From Apricaphanius iberus (lineage: Eukaryota > Chordata > Actinopteri > Cyprinodontiformes > Aphaniidae), in contig JAPXFQ010000804.1 in NCBI GenBank assembly GCA_028564705.1, positions 3,162,001 to 3,226,000 of the forward strand: a stretch of DNA of 64,000 bases. Direction: 5' to 3'. The notes under the pieces were generated by a model. The model searched no databases. It was not told the DNA's origin and saw nothing but the letters and a program-made list of their open reading frames with translations. This document shows positions 33,480-46,300 of the stretch, one piece after another (the first letter of the stretch is position 1; each line of letters begins with the position of its first letter). The translations under genes and the position numbers were made by a program.

Positions 33480-34000
33480 CTTTAAAAGCGAAGATCTTCG
33501 ATCCTGAGTGCATTTGCAAACTGTAATCTGGCTTTTTTAAAATATTTATTTTCAAATAAGGGATTATTCCTCTCTATGTGGCATTTCAGGCTCCGTCAGT
33601 GCAGTTGTTGCTTTACTGTGGATTATGACACTTTCTTTTCCAGCTTCAGCATATTCCCAATGTCTTTCCATTTGTTTTGCGGTTCCTTCCTTTACCGTGC
33701 GATGGATATTCTCTGGTTGTTTATTCTGGTTCACAATAATCTGAACAGATGACGGTGACATCTCCAGACATCTGGAAGTTTTAACCAAGAATGGAGCAGA
33801 TTTGTGGAGTTCCAAAATTATTTTCAATATTTTAGCTGATTTGCTTAGATTATTCCGGTGATCACGATTTTGCAAAGCCATGAAGCATAATTCCGGGGTT
33901 TTCCAGTTGTTTAATGGCATAGTGTTTGCATGTACTCTTCCGAATTTAATTAAATTAATTAACAATGATCTCTATTATTCTGTCATTTAACAAATAGAAA
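33480..34000 (-). mobile_element. probable Tc1-like transposase N-terminal remnant
   Basis: On the minus strand an open frame (33564-33965) includes LSKSAKILKIILELHKSAPF and RCLEMSPSSVQIIVNQNK. This has the shape of the helix-turn-helix DNA-binding region of Tc1-like transposases, though with many differences. It ends about 220 bases before the c1orf21 start exon. Confidence 0.45.
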
Positions 34001-34224
34001 TCATTTTGGTACTCCTACCTGCCCTAAAACAAGAAACATTTAGCTAGATTTGTTGATTGACAGAGGTAAAAAAAAAAAAAGGCTAAGTGTATCTGTTTTT
34101 ATCTGTATGTAACCAACACATATAAAGCCGCTGCTTTCTTTATCCAGTCTAATACAGTTATACCTTGAAATGCATTTTATTGTGTTTGTTGTGATAATAA
34201 AGCCCTGCTTTCTGTCCTGGCCAG

Positions 34225-34354
34225 GTGCGAGTGCGATGAGGAGAAGTTTCAGACAGTGAGGCCATGGGCTGCACCTCAGCCAAGCAGGTGTCGGCCGTGC
34301 CCAAGGATGAGGAGGGACGTGGCAAGGCCTACAGCAACGGAGACCTCTACTCTG
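34225..34354 (+). CDS. c1orf21: c1orf21 first coding exon (39-nt 5' UTR plus 91 nt coding)
   Basis: A CTGGCCAG acceptor ends at 34224, so a non-coding exon must lie upstream. Coding starts at 34264 and runs through [18 protein letters not shown] and NGDLYS to the donor GTCAGT at 34355. It ends in phase 1, completed as Asp by exon 2. The Gly2/Cys3/Ser5 pattern is the lipid-anchor signal. Confidence 0.92.
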
Positions 34355-37300
34355 GTCAGTTTTCGAGATGCTGTTCACAGCTCTGCCTCACTCCTCAGCT
34401 CAGTTCAGTACTCTGAACTCACAGGGGCCCCTGGCGGTTCTAGGTTCTCTGTTTTGAAACAAAGATAACATAAAACTCGAGAACTGCAGTTTTATTGGAG
34501 TTTTCTGTGTTTAAGTCTCATGTAGGAGAAAGGAAGTACCCAGGGGGTGATTATGCTGGAGATGAATATTTCATCCCTAAACTGGTGAAAAATATTACTC
34601 AGAGGGCTGAGTTAGTTATGAAACGGACTTGGTAAAAGATCTGGAAACTATCTATGCTGTAACAATTTTAATAGCACTAATTTCCAAACACATACTGTAT
34701 GTCACTGTGTAAAACAGGTCTCTCTTGCAAATGAGACATAAGGTCTCAAGAAAAAAACCAGTATAAATAAAAAATAGAATGTAAATTAAAATAGAAATCA
34801 GAATAAATGTATGAAACTGCGAATTTTTATTCATAAATATAAATTATAAATATATTTAAATATACTACATTTCTGATCAAACCTGAGCTCCCTGTTCCAC
34901 CCTGAACTACTTCTGTTCTTTTCTTAATGTCATTTTGCAAATGTTTGAAGGCCTGAAAAGACAGAATTTGGTCATGTTGGAAGCATTTTTTTTATTCCAT
35001 TCTTGCTCAACAGAGAATTTTAGCTACCATCAGCTCAGGACTTTATTCCTCATATTTTTCTTTCAGAGAGATCCACGTAGTTTCAGAATAAATCCAGACC
35101 ATGTTATGCAAAACTGGGCTTTAGAGTGTCTCCTAAGAATCTTTGAAATCTTCCCTCAAACTTCAGAGCTTTACCCGAAAATGTTGCTTTAACTTTTTTA
35201 ATACTAAATATAGCGAGGCATACATAACCCTGGAGCTGCAACTGTTTTTTTGATGTTTAGATAGTAAACAAACAGTATTCTCACGAATAATTTGAAAAGC
35301 ACAGAGTACCACAATGAATCTCTGTTATATTAAGGGCTCAGAAGTTTGGTTTATTTTATTTTTGTGTGTAAAAAGTCAATAAAGCCTATTTCATTTGCTA
35401 AATCTCCAGGCTTTAGACAGAGCCCAAAACAACACAGCTGCGTCCACTAAGCAGATCCTTCCAGGCCAGTATATAAAAAAGCCATGTGTGTTGTTTGCAC
35501 CCATTTACTGAACTTTCTGAGATGCCACAGATAAATTAATTAACCACACAATGCTGTTATAAGATTACATAAGCAGCTTGATAAATGGCTAACCCACATT
35601 AGCATTAGCATGTAGCCACTTACTTCTCTGTCCATCAGGCATTTTTGTTCTTTGATCCAGCTGCTGTTATTTAGGAATGTAGAATAAAATCCTATAATCC
35701 ATGCAGCCAAACAGACGTTTTCACAGAGAATGTAAAAAATCCAACAAAAAAGTGTTGTAAACTGCCAAAAAAACTGAAGCAGCCATTAGCTGTGAGAAGG
35801 ACGAGGGTGTGTTTGAAAATCTACATTGGGTAAACTGCTCTGCCTGCAGGGGCGGTGCAGTCACCTCTAGCACTCAACTTTCAACTAGTGATGTCACTAG
35901 TTGAACACTGAGTCAATTTCTAGGAGAGGGAGGGGCAGCTGCGCAGAGAGCAGAATTCAGGAGGATTACTCAGAAATGTGTGAATTAAGCTAAAAACCAC
36001 TCTAGTGGGGTTTTTTATGAGAAAATTGCATTACCATATGGCTGAAAACTCAAAAGACTTGATTTTGCATGATATAGCCCCTTTAAAGTCAACTTGAACA
36101 GACAACCGCTGTAGTCCACCTCACGTGACTCTTCCCCCAAGTCTTGAATAGGCTTTTCTTCACTATCCTCTCAAGGGTGTTTTTTCCCTGTTCTACTACC
36201 CAAAGCTCACCCACTCAGTAGAAATTTGGTCTAGTATAAAATCCAGAAATATTATGTATAGCCGAGATTTGAGCATTTCTATATTTTAATATTTGATCAA
36301 ATTACTTTCTATTAAGAGAAGTAAGCTGCTATGAAATGGTTAAAAAGCTGGCCACGAAATGGTTTGCTTGAAGGGAAACCAAAAGGAGTCGAATATGCTG
36401 CAAATGTTTATCTTCCCTAAAATAGGCTTGTAACGGTCAAATTTTGTAGTAACCTAAACGATGCAGTGAATGACTCGGTGCTTGAATTATCTGATTGGTT
36501 GAAAACAGGCCCGAGGCTCATTAGTGACTGAAATAAACGGTTACAGCGCCATCTTTAACTGTATGCAGCCGGCTGTGATGTAATGAGGGATGGGAATGAA
36601 AGAGGGTGGATTGCTGGTTGTAGGAATAAAAGAGATTAGGAGCGACACAACTGGATGAATTGTGGCAGATGATGATCCATAGGAGGTGCCCCCCCCCCCC
36701 CAAGTTCGTCTCCTGAGGTTACCCTTCGACCTTTCTCCGTCCCCATCTTCCACCTCCTGTTGACTTTCTGCTCCTTTCCCATCCTTCTACTCTCCCTCAG
36801 ACACGTTCTCCGCTTCTTACTCTGCCTAACACCAGAGAGAGATTTTTATTCCTCTCTTCTTTTTTTCTTCTTTTTTCTTTGGAGCAGCAAAATGAGACGG
36901 AGAATGAGCGGGAGGCAGTCAGAGAAGAGTAATTTCCCTAAGAGAGGAAAAGAGACTGACATGTGTTGATGCTCAGCTTTTTCTCTCCCCTCTCTCATCT
37001 AAACTTTCCAGCCACTTTTCCTCCCTCCCCCGCTCCAGGCCTCGTCCCTCTCTTCCTCTTTCTCCTTGCCACTCTTTTCTATTTTGGGTCTCCACGACCC
37101 CCAATCCAACTCCCTCCTCCCTCTTTTCCTGCCTTCATCTCCCTTCTTCTTTTTTTTAAACTCTTTTCCTCTCTTCTCTTGCACAACATTGGGTCAAAAC
37201 CTTGTGTCCTTTCACATCCCTTCCTCCCACTTCCTCCCAGCCTTTCCCAATCCCTTTCTGCTGTCTTTTGATTAAAGTGGAATGTGCAGTAGCTGTGGAT

Positions 37301-40300
37301 GGGGCAGATCTCTTGTTTGGACTTGTCTACATGTATTTGCATAGATGTGCAATTTAAGAGTAGAGTGATTCCTAGCCAAAGCCCTTGCCATGTCCTCATT
37401 TCTTTTTCTATTTCTGTGTTGATCATCTTTTACCTCTGAATCACCAACACTCTCCAGCTTCCCTCACTGCGTCCATTTCACTTCTCATAACTGAGGTGGA
37501 AAAGACTGCCAGCCTCTGGTCAGCCAGTCCGTCTCGGTTACACCCATAAATTTACCCCCAGTGGACTGCATGCCGGTGAGAGTGTGTCGTACGTCGGCGT
37601 GTTTAGTTACACTCTGAGCCCTCTTCTTTCTCACACTGATCCATCCGCCGGCAGATTTCGGTGCAAGTGCGTCCAAGATATTTGGGCTTCTCCAACCAGT
37701 ATCCAGCCTAACCTCCCACCCTCAGCCCTCTTAGCTGCTCCCACACAATAACCGGAAAAAGGCAGAGCTCCATTACACAAACACCAAGGGACGACGGAGG
37801 AAAATAGCAACACTCTCTCTCCTCAGCATCAGGCTGCTGATCAGCGTAATCACAATGAGAGGAGATTTGAGAGCAGATAATACTATTATATGTTGCATGT
37901 GTTTGTAAGACTGCATGACGCTGCACTCAAACATTCAGAGCGTGTAAGCAGAGTACAGATTACGATTATTTTATTCTAAGCCTCCCACTCCAGTTTTAAA
38001 GGCGTAGGACTTCCCAATAGTGGGGTTAGGGGGACACTAGTTTTCTAGGTCTTAAAAATATTCAGGCTTTTCAAATACATTGACAGATGAAAATATTTTT
38101 TTAATTAATATATTTTTTACATAAAAAATCTGGAAAAGAAATGAATTAGATTTAATCATTTTCAGATGTTGAAAAACTGGAAAGTGAAAAACAAAAATTA
38201 AATGGTGACAGATGAGAGATTAGCGGCAGCTGTGGCTCAGTGGTAGAGTTGAGGGCCTGCAACCCAGAAATTGTAGGTTTGTTCCTGCTTCGACCTGCTG
38301 CATGCCGTTGTCTTTGCCTAAGTCACTTCTCCTACCTTCCCCACTGGTGTTGGGGAGAGGGGCAGCCTTGCTTTTGTCCGTGTACCCCAGGGCTTTAATC
38401 ATAGCTTGCTTCCACCAGTGTGTGAATGTTGGAGTGAATGAATATTTGAATTGTAAAGTGCTTTTAAGGTATCAAAAAGCACTATATAAATGCAATTAAT
38501 AATAATAATAATAGTAATAAATTTATTTTATAGTTTTTAATTTTTTTCTTTCTTTTCTAAATTCTACACATTTTAATTATTGCAATGCTTTAGGTTGCTT
38601 TATTGAATTACCATGATTTGCCTTATAATTATTTTTTGACCCACTGACTGAATTGGCACTTATTGAAAAATTTGGAAAAGAGGCATTGTAATACCCGTTT
38701 AGTCTCCAACCAATCTTAAATTCATGTGGTTCTTAAACTGGATCTAAAATCCCCAAAACAAACCTCTAAATCTGCAGTTTTTATGAATTTTTACAAACAT
38801 AATGAAGTGGTTAAAATTCAGAAACCATTTAAAGAGTCTGCATCCAGGGTACTTTATTTCCCTTCAATAATCACAGATTTGGAAAAGGAGCGGATCTGAG
38901 TTGGTCCAGATGCTAAGAAAGCATAAGATGGTCCCTTAAATCTCATAAAATGGCTCTATACCACACAAATTTTTCTATGGAAAAGCCAGAGGGCAAATGC
39001 TCCTAAATTTTGAGAAAACAAATAGGTTGGCTAAGACATCCATCCATTTACCCCTCCCAAGCCAGCTTAACTGGCTCCTCTCGATGTGGAGGAGCAGTGA
39101 CTCTACTCCGAACCCCTCGCCTTTGACCGAGCATCTCACCCTATCTAAGGGAGAGCCAAGACACCCTGTGGAATATTATTTCAACTGCTTGTATCCGTGA
39201 ACCAGTTTTTTCAGTCACTCCCCAGAGTTTATGACCATAGATGAGGGTAGGAATGTAGATCGACCGGTAAATCGAGGGCTTCGCTTTTCGGCTCAGTTCT
39301 CTCTTTACCACATCGTTTGCCGTAAAACATTTTTTGTTAAACTATTTCAATTGGTACAGTAACCACTGTAATTATGTGAACAGAATCTTAGCTGTTACAA
39401 ATAATAAATCCAGTGGAGGGTGTCTATAGAAGCAAGATGTACTTCACTATCTTATTTTAAGGAAGTCTTTCTTGCAAGTTGTGGATTATAAAACTTTAAA
39501 AAATCTTAAACTAACAACAAATACGTTTTCAGGCTTTTTAATGGAAAAACTCACTGAAGACCTAAAAGGGTCAGAAGTTGCTGGTCTGGTGAGGAAGATC
39601 CAGCACATCAAGGTGAAGGTGGCACATCCCACGTTATCAGGACAGTTAGGGTGATTGGGAAGCTACCGGGTCGGACTGTAACAGTAGGGCAGAAAATAAA
39701 CCATGCTCAGTTTGAGAGACTAGATATAAAAACAGGAAATACACACATATTTTTACTTTATTAAGTTATATTTTCGTTACGGACTAAGGATATGGGGGGT
39801 ATAATTGTGTTAATGCTTCTAAATTTGTGGGCGAGTGATGGGTTGGAGTGTTATGTGGGGTCTCTTTTCTTTTAAAGCGTAAAGCACTTTGAGTTGCATT
39901 CTTGTATGAAAAGTTTGATTACCTTACCGGTATTATAAAGTTAAAGAGGAAGTCTGTCATAATTATGACACATTAGATTACAATATGCTCTCAACCATCT
40001 ATCTAGAACTGTCTGCCAGTTCAAACCTCAAGAATCAATTCTATTCTGATTCTCAAGAGTTAGAATTTATTATCCCCGTCCAAACCAATCTGTTCCAAAT
40101 ATTGACATGGGTCAGTGGTATCAAAAAAGATTTTTTTCCCCCCAGCTGTTACCTTAATAACATGACTAATTCAATGATACATCACTGGATAGAAACTGTA
40201 TTAACTGTTTCAGACGTAAGCCTTAAAATGCTAGTGGGTTTTCCCCTTATATTTTAGCTGTTAAATATCTTAAATGATTAGGTTGACTTTTGGACATTCA

Positions 40301-43300
40301 ACTCAGTTTTTAGGAATAAACTTTTAGGAATTTTATAAGAATCAATTATTTTAATTTTAACTTTTTTACTTTTTTTTCCCCCACCTGAGTACTAAATCTG
40401 TTCCCTGAGGTTCGATTGTCTCACAATAGCCCACAATTTATTAAACAATCCATGTAGCCCTTGTAAATATGTCAAACCTTTATCTAAAATCAATACAGCA
40501 CCATTAGCATAGGAATATACTTGTTTTTAGGCCCTTGAAAGAAAATACAATTTATGATGCATATAAAATGTTTCTAGCAGAAAGTGAAGGTGCAGCATAA
40601 TGAACTTAAATTAAAACGACATATATTATCAGTCTTCAATAATTGGTGGACAACAATATTTGTGTAACTTTGGATGTGTTTTTTAATGTATTTCTTTTTA
40701 AGAATGCTTTTAATGGAAGGATTTATGTATTTCACTCCATTTTATTCTAATTTTTTGAAGCTATTTCATAGACAAATGTCTGTTTTATTGTAAAACGGAC
40801 AATAAAGTTATCTTCTGTCCGTCTTTCTTTCCTTCTTTCTACTGCATGGCTTCTAAACAAATTTTTACCCTAGACTTGCACTGGTTGCGCCTTTTTTAAA
40901 AGAAAATCAATGGTGGAAGCTATGATAAGGAACTTGCCCCTTTTTCATTCCTGCTGTTATGAGAGCTCATCCCAACAGCCTCCCTTCTACTGTACAAATT
41001 ATTATGAGACTAGCTAAAATGTTAAACTTTTCATTCTGTCCACAACTAAACTCCCTGCCTTAGTTATATATTTCAAAATGATCTGCAAAATGTTCTTGCC
41101 AGAAAAGAATTTAAAAGAGCAAGTCCCGTTAAGATTGGTGCCATCTCTGGCTGCATATCAGGACAACATGTGAGTGTAATGTTGCATCTCCATGGGCCAC
41201 TAAAATCTATATTGGGTGATGGCATCAAGGGCAGTGAGAGTTCATCCTTTCAACTGGCCTGTATATATAATATTCTATAATATTCCAGCACATGGCCTCA
41301 AAGCCTTATATGAAATATAAGCTACGAAATATTTCCTTTAAAGCAATCTTTATGGATTTTGATACTGTATGTTAATATTGTGATAATGATTGCAATTAGA
41401 TCTCTTGTGTAGTCACATTTGATTGGTAGGGTTTTTGACGGCATCAGATCAAATTACAGCCCTGCCTAAAGTCAATGGTGACACCCTCGGTTTGTCCAAA
41501 ACACTTTTCCTGCAGGGCTACTACTTAGAAAGGGCTTCTATCCCTCTGATTTAGGATTTGATTTCAGCTAGCTGCTTACCTCCTCTCTGCTTGTTCCAAG
41601 GAAGGCCTACTGCCGCTTTATCGCTTTTAAAGTGCGAGAACATTTCGTTTCTCTGAACTCAATCATCAGTGGCGTCCACAATGTTGTATGTATTTTTGTT
41701 CAAATGTTAAACGTTCACTTATTGGACAAAGATGGCTTGCTGTGGTATTGATTGCACTAACGTACTGTTCAAGAAGTCCTTGCTCAATATTTTTTTTTCT
41801 AAGTACAATTATATTTCTGCTTTGTATTTAAGACATTTAAGACTGGTCAGAAATTGGTTGAAAATATCATGTTGCTTCTTTACTTTACATATTAATTACC
41901 AAAAATTGTTTCAATAAAATTCACATATATTTAGTAAAAGTGTCAATTTTATTCACAAAATGATTGAATCTGTTGAGAAAGATAGAGGCTAATAGAGTCA
42001 CTCAACCATGGTTTTCTGTCTAAAAGGACCCGCTAACCTAGGTTAGGTCATAGCTAAATCAGCTCAGAGTTTGATGGGTATCAATTATCCGCCCCCACTC
42101 TCATCTCCACCTCTTTGCCCATTTTTTAAAATTTTTCTGGGAGTGACGAGACATGTGACACGGCCAAGATGGTGGTGGGAACCAGCCGTTGGGCTCCAAT
42201 TCAGCTCTTCAGAAACCAACAGGTGACGTCAGTAGGGTTGGGCATCGTTTGTATTTTAACGATTACGATTCTCACTATCGATTCCTGTTCTAGACGGTTC
42301 TCCATTCCGAGTCTTTGAGGTGCAGGAGAGAAAAAAACAAAAATTTCCATGAAAAAGCCTTCACAAAGGCCATTTTTATTTGTTCTGTCAATCTGTCAAT
42401 AAAGTTAAATCTGAACTGTTACCGTAACATAAGTCAGGGATAGATAAAAATAGCTACCAGCTAAGTTATTTAGCTTAAAGTTAATCTTATTTACCTAATG
42501 TTACATAAATGTGTGCAACTCTACATCGTTAAGGGGTTGCAGCCTTTTTACCACATACGCCGTTACTTTTCTGTGGCTCTCAACAATTTGCTCCGCTAAC
42601 AGCTTTCCCCTTGTTACCATGGTGAATGGTAATGTTTATTTGCTGGCCGGGGTCTCTGACTGGTTAGCATAGCAGCAGCTGCAGCCTGCCTTATGCTAGC
42701 CTCACTAATATATTCAAACTTAAGCTATTCTGTGGAGAATAAGACATCATTTTCATGTACCTGATTCATTTTCCGAAGAGGAGTTGCTGGCTGATGGTTG
42801 ACTGTCTGAAGTGGATGAAGTGACGGGAGAAGGAGAGCGACGCGCAACACGTTACTACACTGTATACCACGCAGCTGCCAAAGGCGTTTTGTCATGTTTG
42901 TTGACCTCCGTTGGCGCTAATACGTTTATCACAGGTGTTGCACTGTGCGAATCAAACCTTTTGTAATTTAAAATGAAGCCAGAATTTCCAGAGGCGTGTA
43001 CAGTCCATGTTGATCAGACTTTTATACAGTCTATGGTTCAGACAAGTCAAATTTCGCGGCGCTCGCCAGGTGGAGGAATACCTTCTAAAAACCCCAGAAA
43101 CAAACTAGTGCTCACACTACGGGCATTTGGGAACCGGAAAAAAATAATTCAAACATGTTCTTAACGGTTCCGGAACCGGACGTTAGGAACCGGTTCCTAT
43201 TTGGAACCGGTTCTCGGTGCCCAACCCTAGACGTCAGTGAGGCTCCATCCATCCTATATGTACAGTCTATGGTTGAATCTTGGTTTTGGAAAATGATCCA

Positions 43301-46300
43301 GATTGGTAATGAAGACAAAAAAAGTTGGAAAATTAAAATCTTAAATATTTGTTTTAAAAAAAGACTTGTACAGTGGCATAAAAGTATGCTAGGCTTTATT
43401 AAGTATATATACACCCATCATTAGTTTATTCTTTTAAATACTATGTTTTACAGTGCCCAAAAACAGCCTGTTGAATAGTTAAATAATTCCGGCTGTTCTA
43501 CATGAATAAAAACATTTTTATTTTTTTTATTTTTGTGGTCTTGCAAAAGACTAGAAATTTGCAGATGAAGCAAAATAGGAGAACATGCAGTGCATCATAT
43601 GTGGAAATATGTCACAGCTGGTTTGATGGTGTAAAGTTCCACTCTTTTAATGTTCTTGAAAATAAACAAGTTCTTTTTGTTTTATAGGCATCTCTGAATA
43701 TTGTTTGATGCGTGTGTAAACTCAGGTGTAAATGTGGATGCCAGCCTGGTAATGGCTTGCAGCCACTTAGGTTGGGAGGGAGGACGCTCAGCAGGAAGGA
43801 CAGAGTGTCATAGCCACAGGACAGGCTGGGCTCTGAGAGCAGACATAGCCAAATAAGGCCATATTAATGACTCACGAGTTGTGCAGACACTAGAACGCAA
43901 CAGCATTTAGATTAAGCGGCATTCGTACTGTGAAACGGTCCCACAGACACATCCATGAGCTCGCAGTCCTTAAGGTCCTTAAGGTCAGCGCAGATCCCTG
44001 CTCTCTAATCAGAGACGAGGAAGATGTCCACATCACCAAACCACAGCTTCTCGAAATAGTCATTTCGTCACTCTCTCTCTCTCTCTCTTTCTGACAGTTT
44101 CCCCTCCGTCTCCCACCCAAAAGCAAGCCCCGGCAACGGTGTGACGAAACGCCCGTGTCATTTCTTTTGACAGGGACGGCCACACACACATGAATGCAAC
44201 TCGCCGTTTTTTGCTCCTATCTAAGCTGAAGTCTGTGATGGTGTAAGCTGAGCCGCTTTGATCTTTCTATATTCATCAGCTTAGTCAGGATACTTTGACA
44301 GGAAGATGATACTCAGGCAAATCCAGCATCATAAAATGGCATTTGTTTTAGTTTTTCTATGCAAATGTACATTTTGGTCAATTTCTGTGACCCACAACTT
44401 CTAATTTCCCTGCCTGCTGTATCCACCCTAATTGACAGCTTACACAGCTTGGCATCAGTGTATACTGTTTTAGTGCCATACTGAAGAGCAGAGGAAACAG
44501 CTCTTATTCCTGCTTCCTGCCGCGGCACTGTAATATGCCATGTGTTTACCGAGCACATCCAAGCTGGGTGAGCCTGTGTTGCGTTAAGGAGCCGTTTTTG
44601 TGTGCAGTGGCATGTTCAGACAGGAGCAGCTTTGCTAAAACTGGTTTACATTCCTGGCATAAACAGCAGAAGAGCAGTGGCGCTTCCATCCACCATGTCT
44701 TCTCCAGATGATTCCAAACATTTGTCAGTGAAGAACGGTTTGGCTCTGCGGTGACGCACGTGTCAGAACGCAAAATGCTGTGTGATTGTGCTCGAAAGGA
44801 GACACAAAGGTGTTCAAGGTAGAGGAGCATCAGGAGCAGAAGGGAGGGTGAGCTTCAGCTGGGTACAAAAGGGCACGTCCAGACACACAGATATAAACAC
44901 AGACACAGAGTCGCTGCTGATAGAGTGAGAGCGAAAATACAAGATTTGCAACGGACAAAACCAGGTCCGTTCTGCCTTTTATGTGTTTTATCATCATCGG
45001 CGGCTGCTTTATAAAACACATGTCCAACAACCAGACATTCCAATAATAATTCTTAGGTCCTATGTTGTTCAGTACATTGTTGAGTGGTTTGGACCTGTTA
45101 AATATTAATCCATTTTCTCTCTTAAATTTTTTATAAAGACTGAGCTGTATATTTTTTTAAAAAGTTGCAATGTTCTTCCGCTATATGTGCTGCTTATCCT
45201 CCTGTCCTGTGTCATTACAGTTGAGTATGTCCCAAATATTTGCTGCATTTTGTACTGTTTCTTATGCCAAATTTATTAAAAATATAAAGTCCAAAAGGTT
45301 TTCTGTGGTGTAGTAAAAGGTAGTAGATATTAAGTGAGAAACTAATCTTTGTAACCACTTTGGATTACAAAAATATTCCTTATTTTCAATGCAAAAACAA
45401 TGACACACAGAATATTAGATATAATTTTTACTTTCTTAAAAGTCAGAGGTTTACATACATTTTCTTGGATTTTGGTAGAATTTATTTTTAAACCTTATGA
45501 CTGTGGTATGTTTTGGATCTTTCTATGAGAGTCCCACAGTAGTTTGCTGGAATTTTGGCTCATTCCTTCTGGCTGAACTGGTATAAGTGACTCAGGGTTG
45601 TAGACTTCTTCACTTGCACACACTGTTTTAACTCCACCTACAAATTTTCTACAGAAACTGAGATCAGGGCTTTGTGATGCCCGCACCAAAACATTGACTC
45701 TGTTATTTTTAAGCTACTTTAACTGCATTACCAAATTAACCTAAAGCCTTGTGTCTTAAGAACATTATATGGAAATATTGACGCAACATCTCATGATGTC
45801 ATTTATTTCCCTCATGCAATAAAACACCCACAAAACATTATGCCGTCTCCTCCATACTTTACAGTTGGATGGTGTTCTCTGGCTTTCAACTTACAAAAAC
45901 AACACCCAAATGTAATTGTTAATTATGGCAAAACTCATCAATGTTTGTCTTATCAGACAAAAAAACACATCTCCTGAAACATAGCTCTTTGTTTCTGTGT
46001 GCGAACTCTTGCTTTTTGTTGCTTTTGAAGTATTGTCTTCTTCCTCTCTGAGTGGCCTTTGAGTCTCTCAGAGAGAACCCCTCTCCTTCCTGAGCAGTAC
46101 GTTGGTTGAGCTGTCCCATGTTATGTATAGTTGCGTATAATTGCCTCAACAGATGTACGTGAAACCAATTTTCCAAATTGTTTAAAGGCATAGGAATCTT
46201 AATGGATGCATTAATATAAATATATATTGAGGCTAAAACAGTTTAAGAGTTTAACATACTGTTTTTTGACATGAATATTTTTCGTTCAAGTCTTATTAAA

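Noticed and set aside
33564..33965. 133-codon minus-strand frame as a host gene
   Set aside because: Helix-turn-helix-like stretch and flanks fit a decayed Tc1-like transposase better; no exon partners seen.
36760..37426. Overlapping frames of 69-115 codons in the pyrimidine-rich tract
   Set aside because: Leu/Pro/Phe/Ser on one strand and Lys/Glu/Arg/Gly on the other, exactly what a C/T-rich low-complexity tract gives.
38222..38295. Possible tRNA gene on the + strand
   Set aside because: A box is good but the B box is decayed and the downstream body is that of a tRNA-derived SINE.
42973..43424. Frames of 63-100 codons on both strands near the hAT-like element
   Set aside because: They run across the end of the transposable element and carry no transposase motif.
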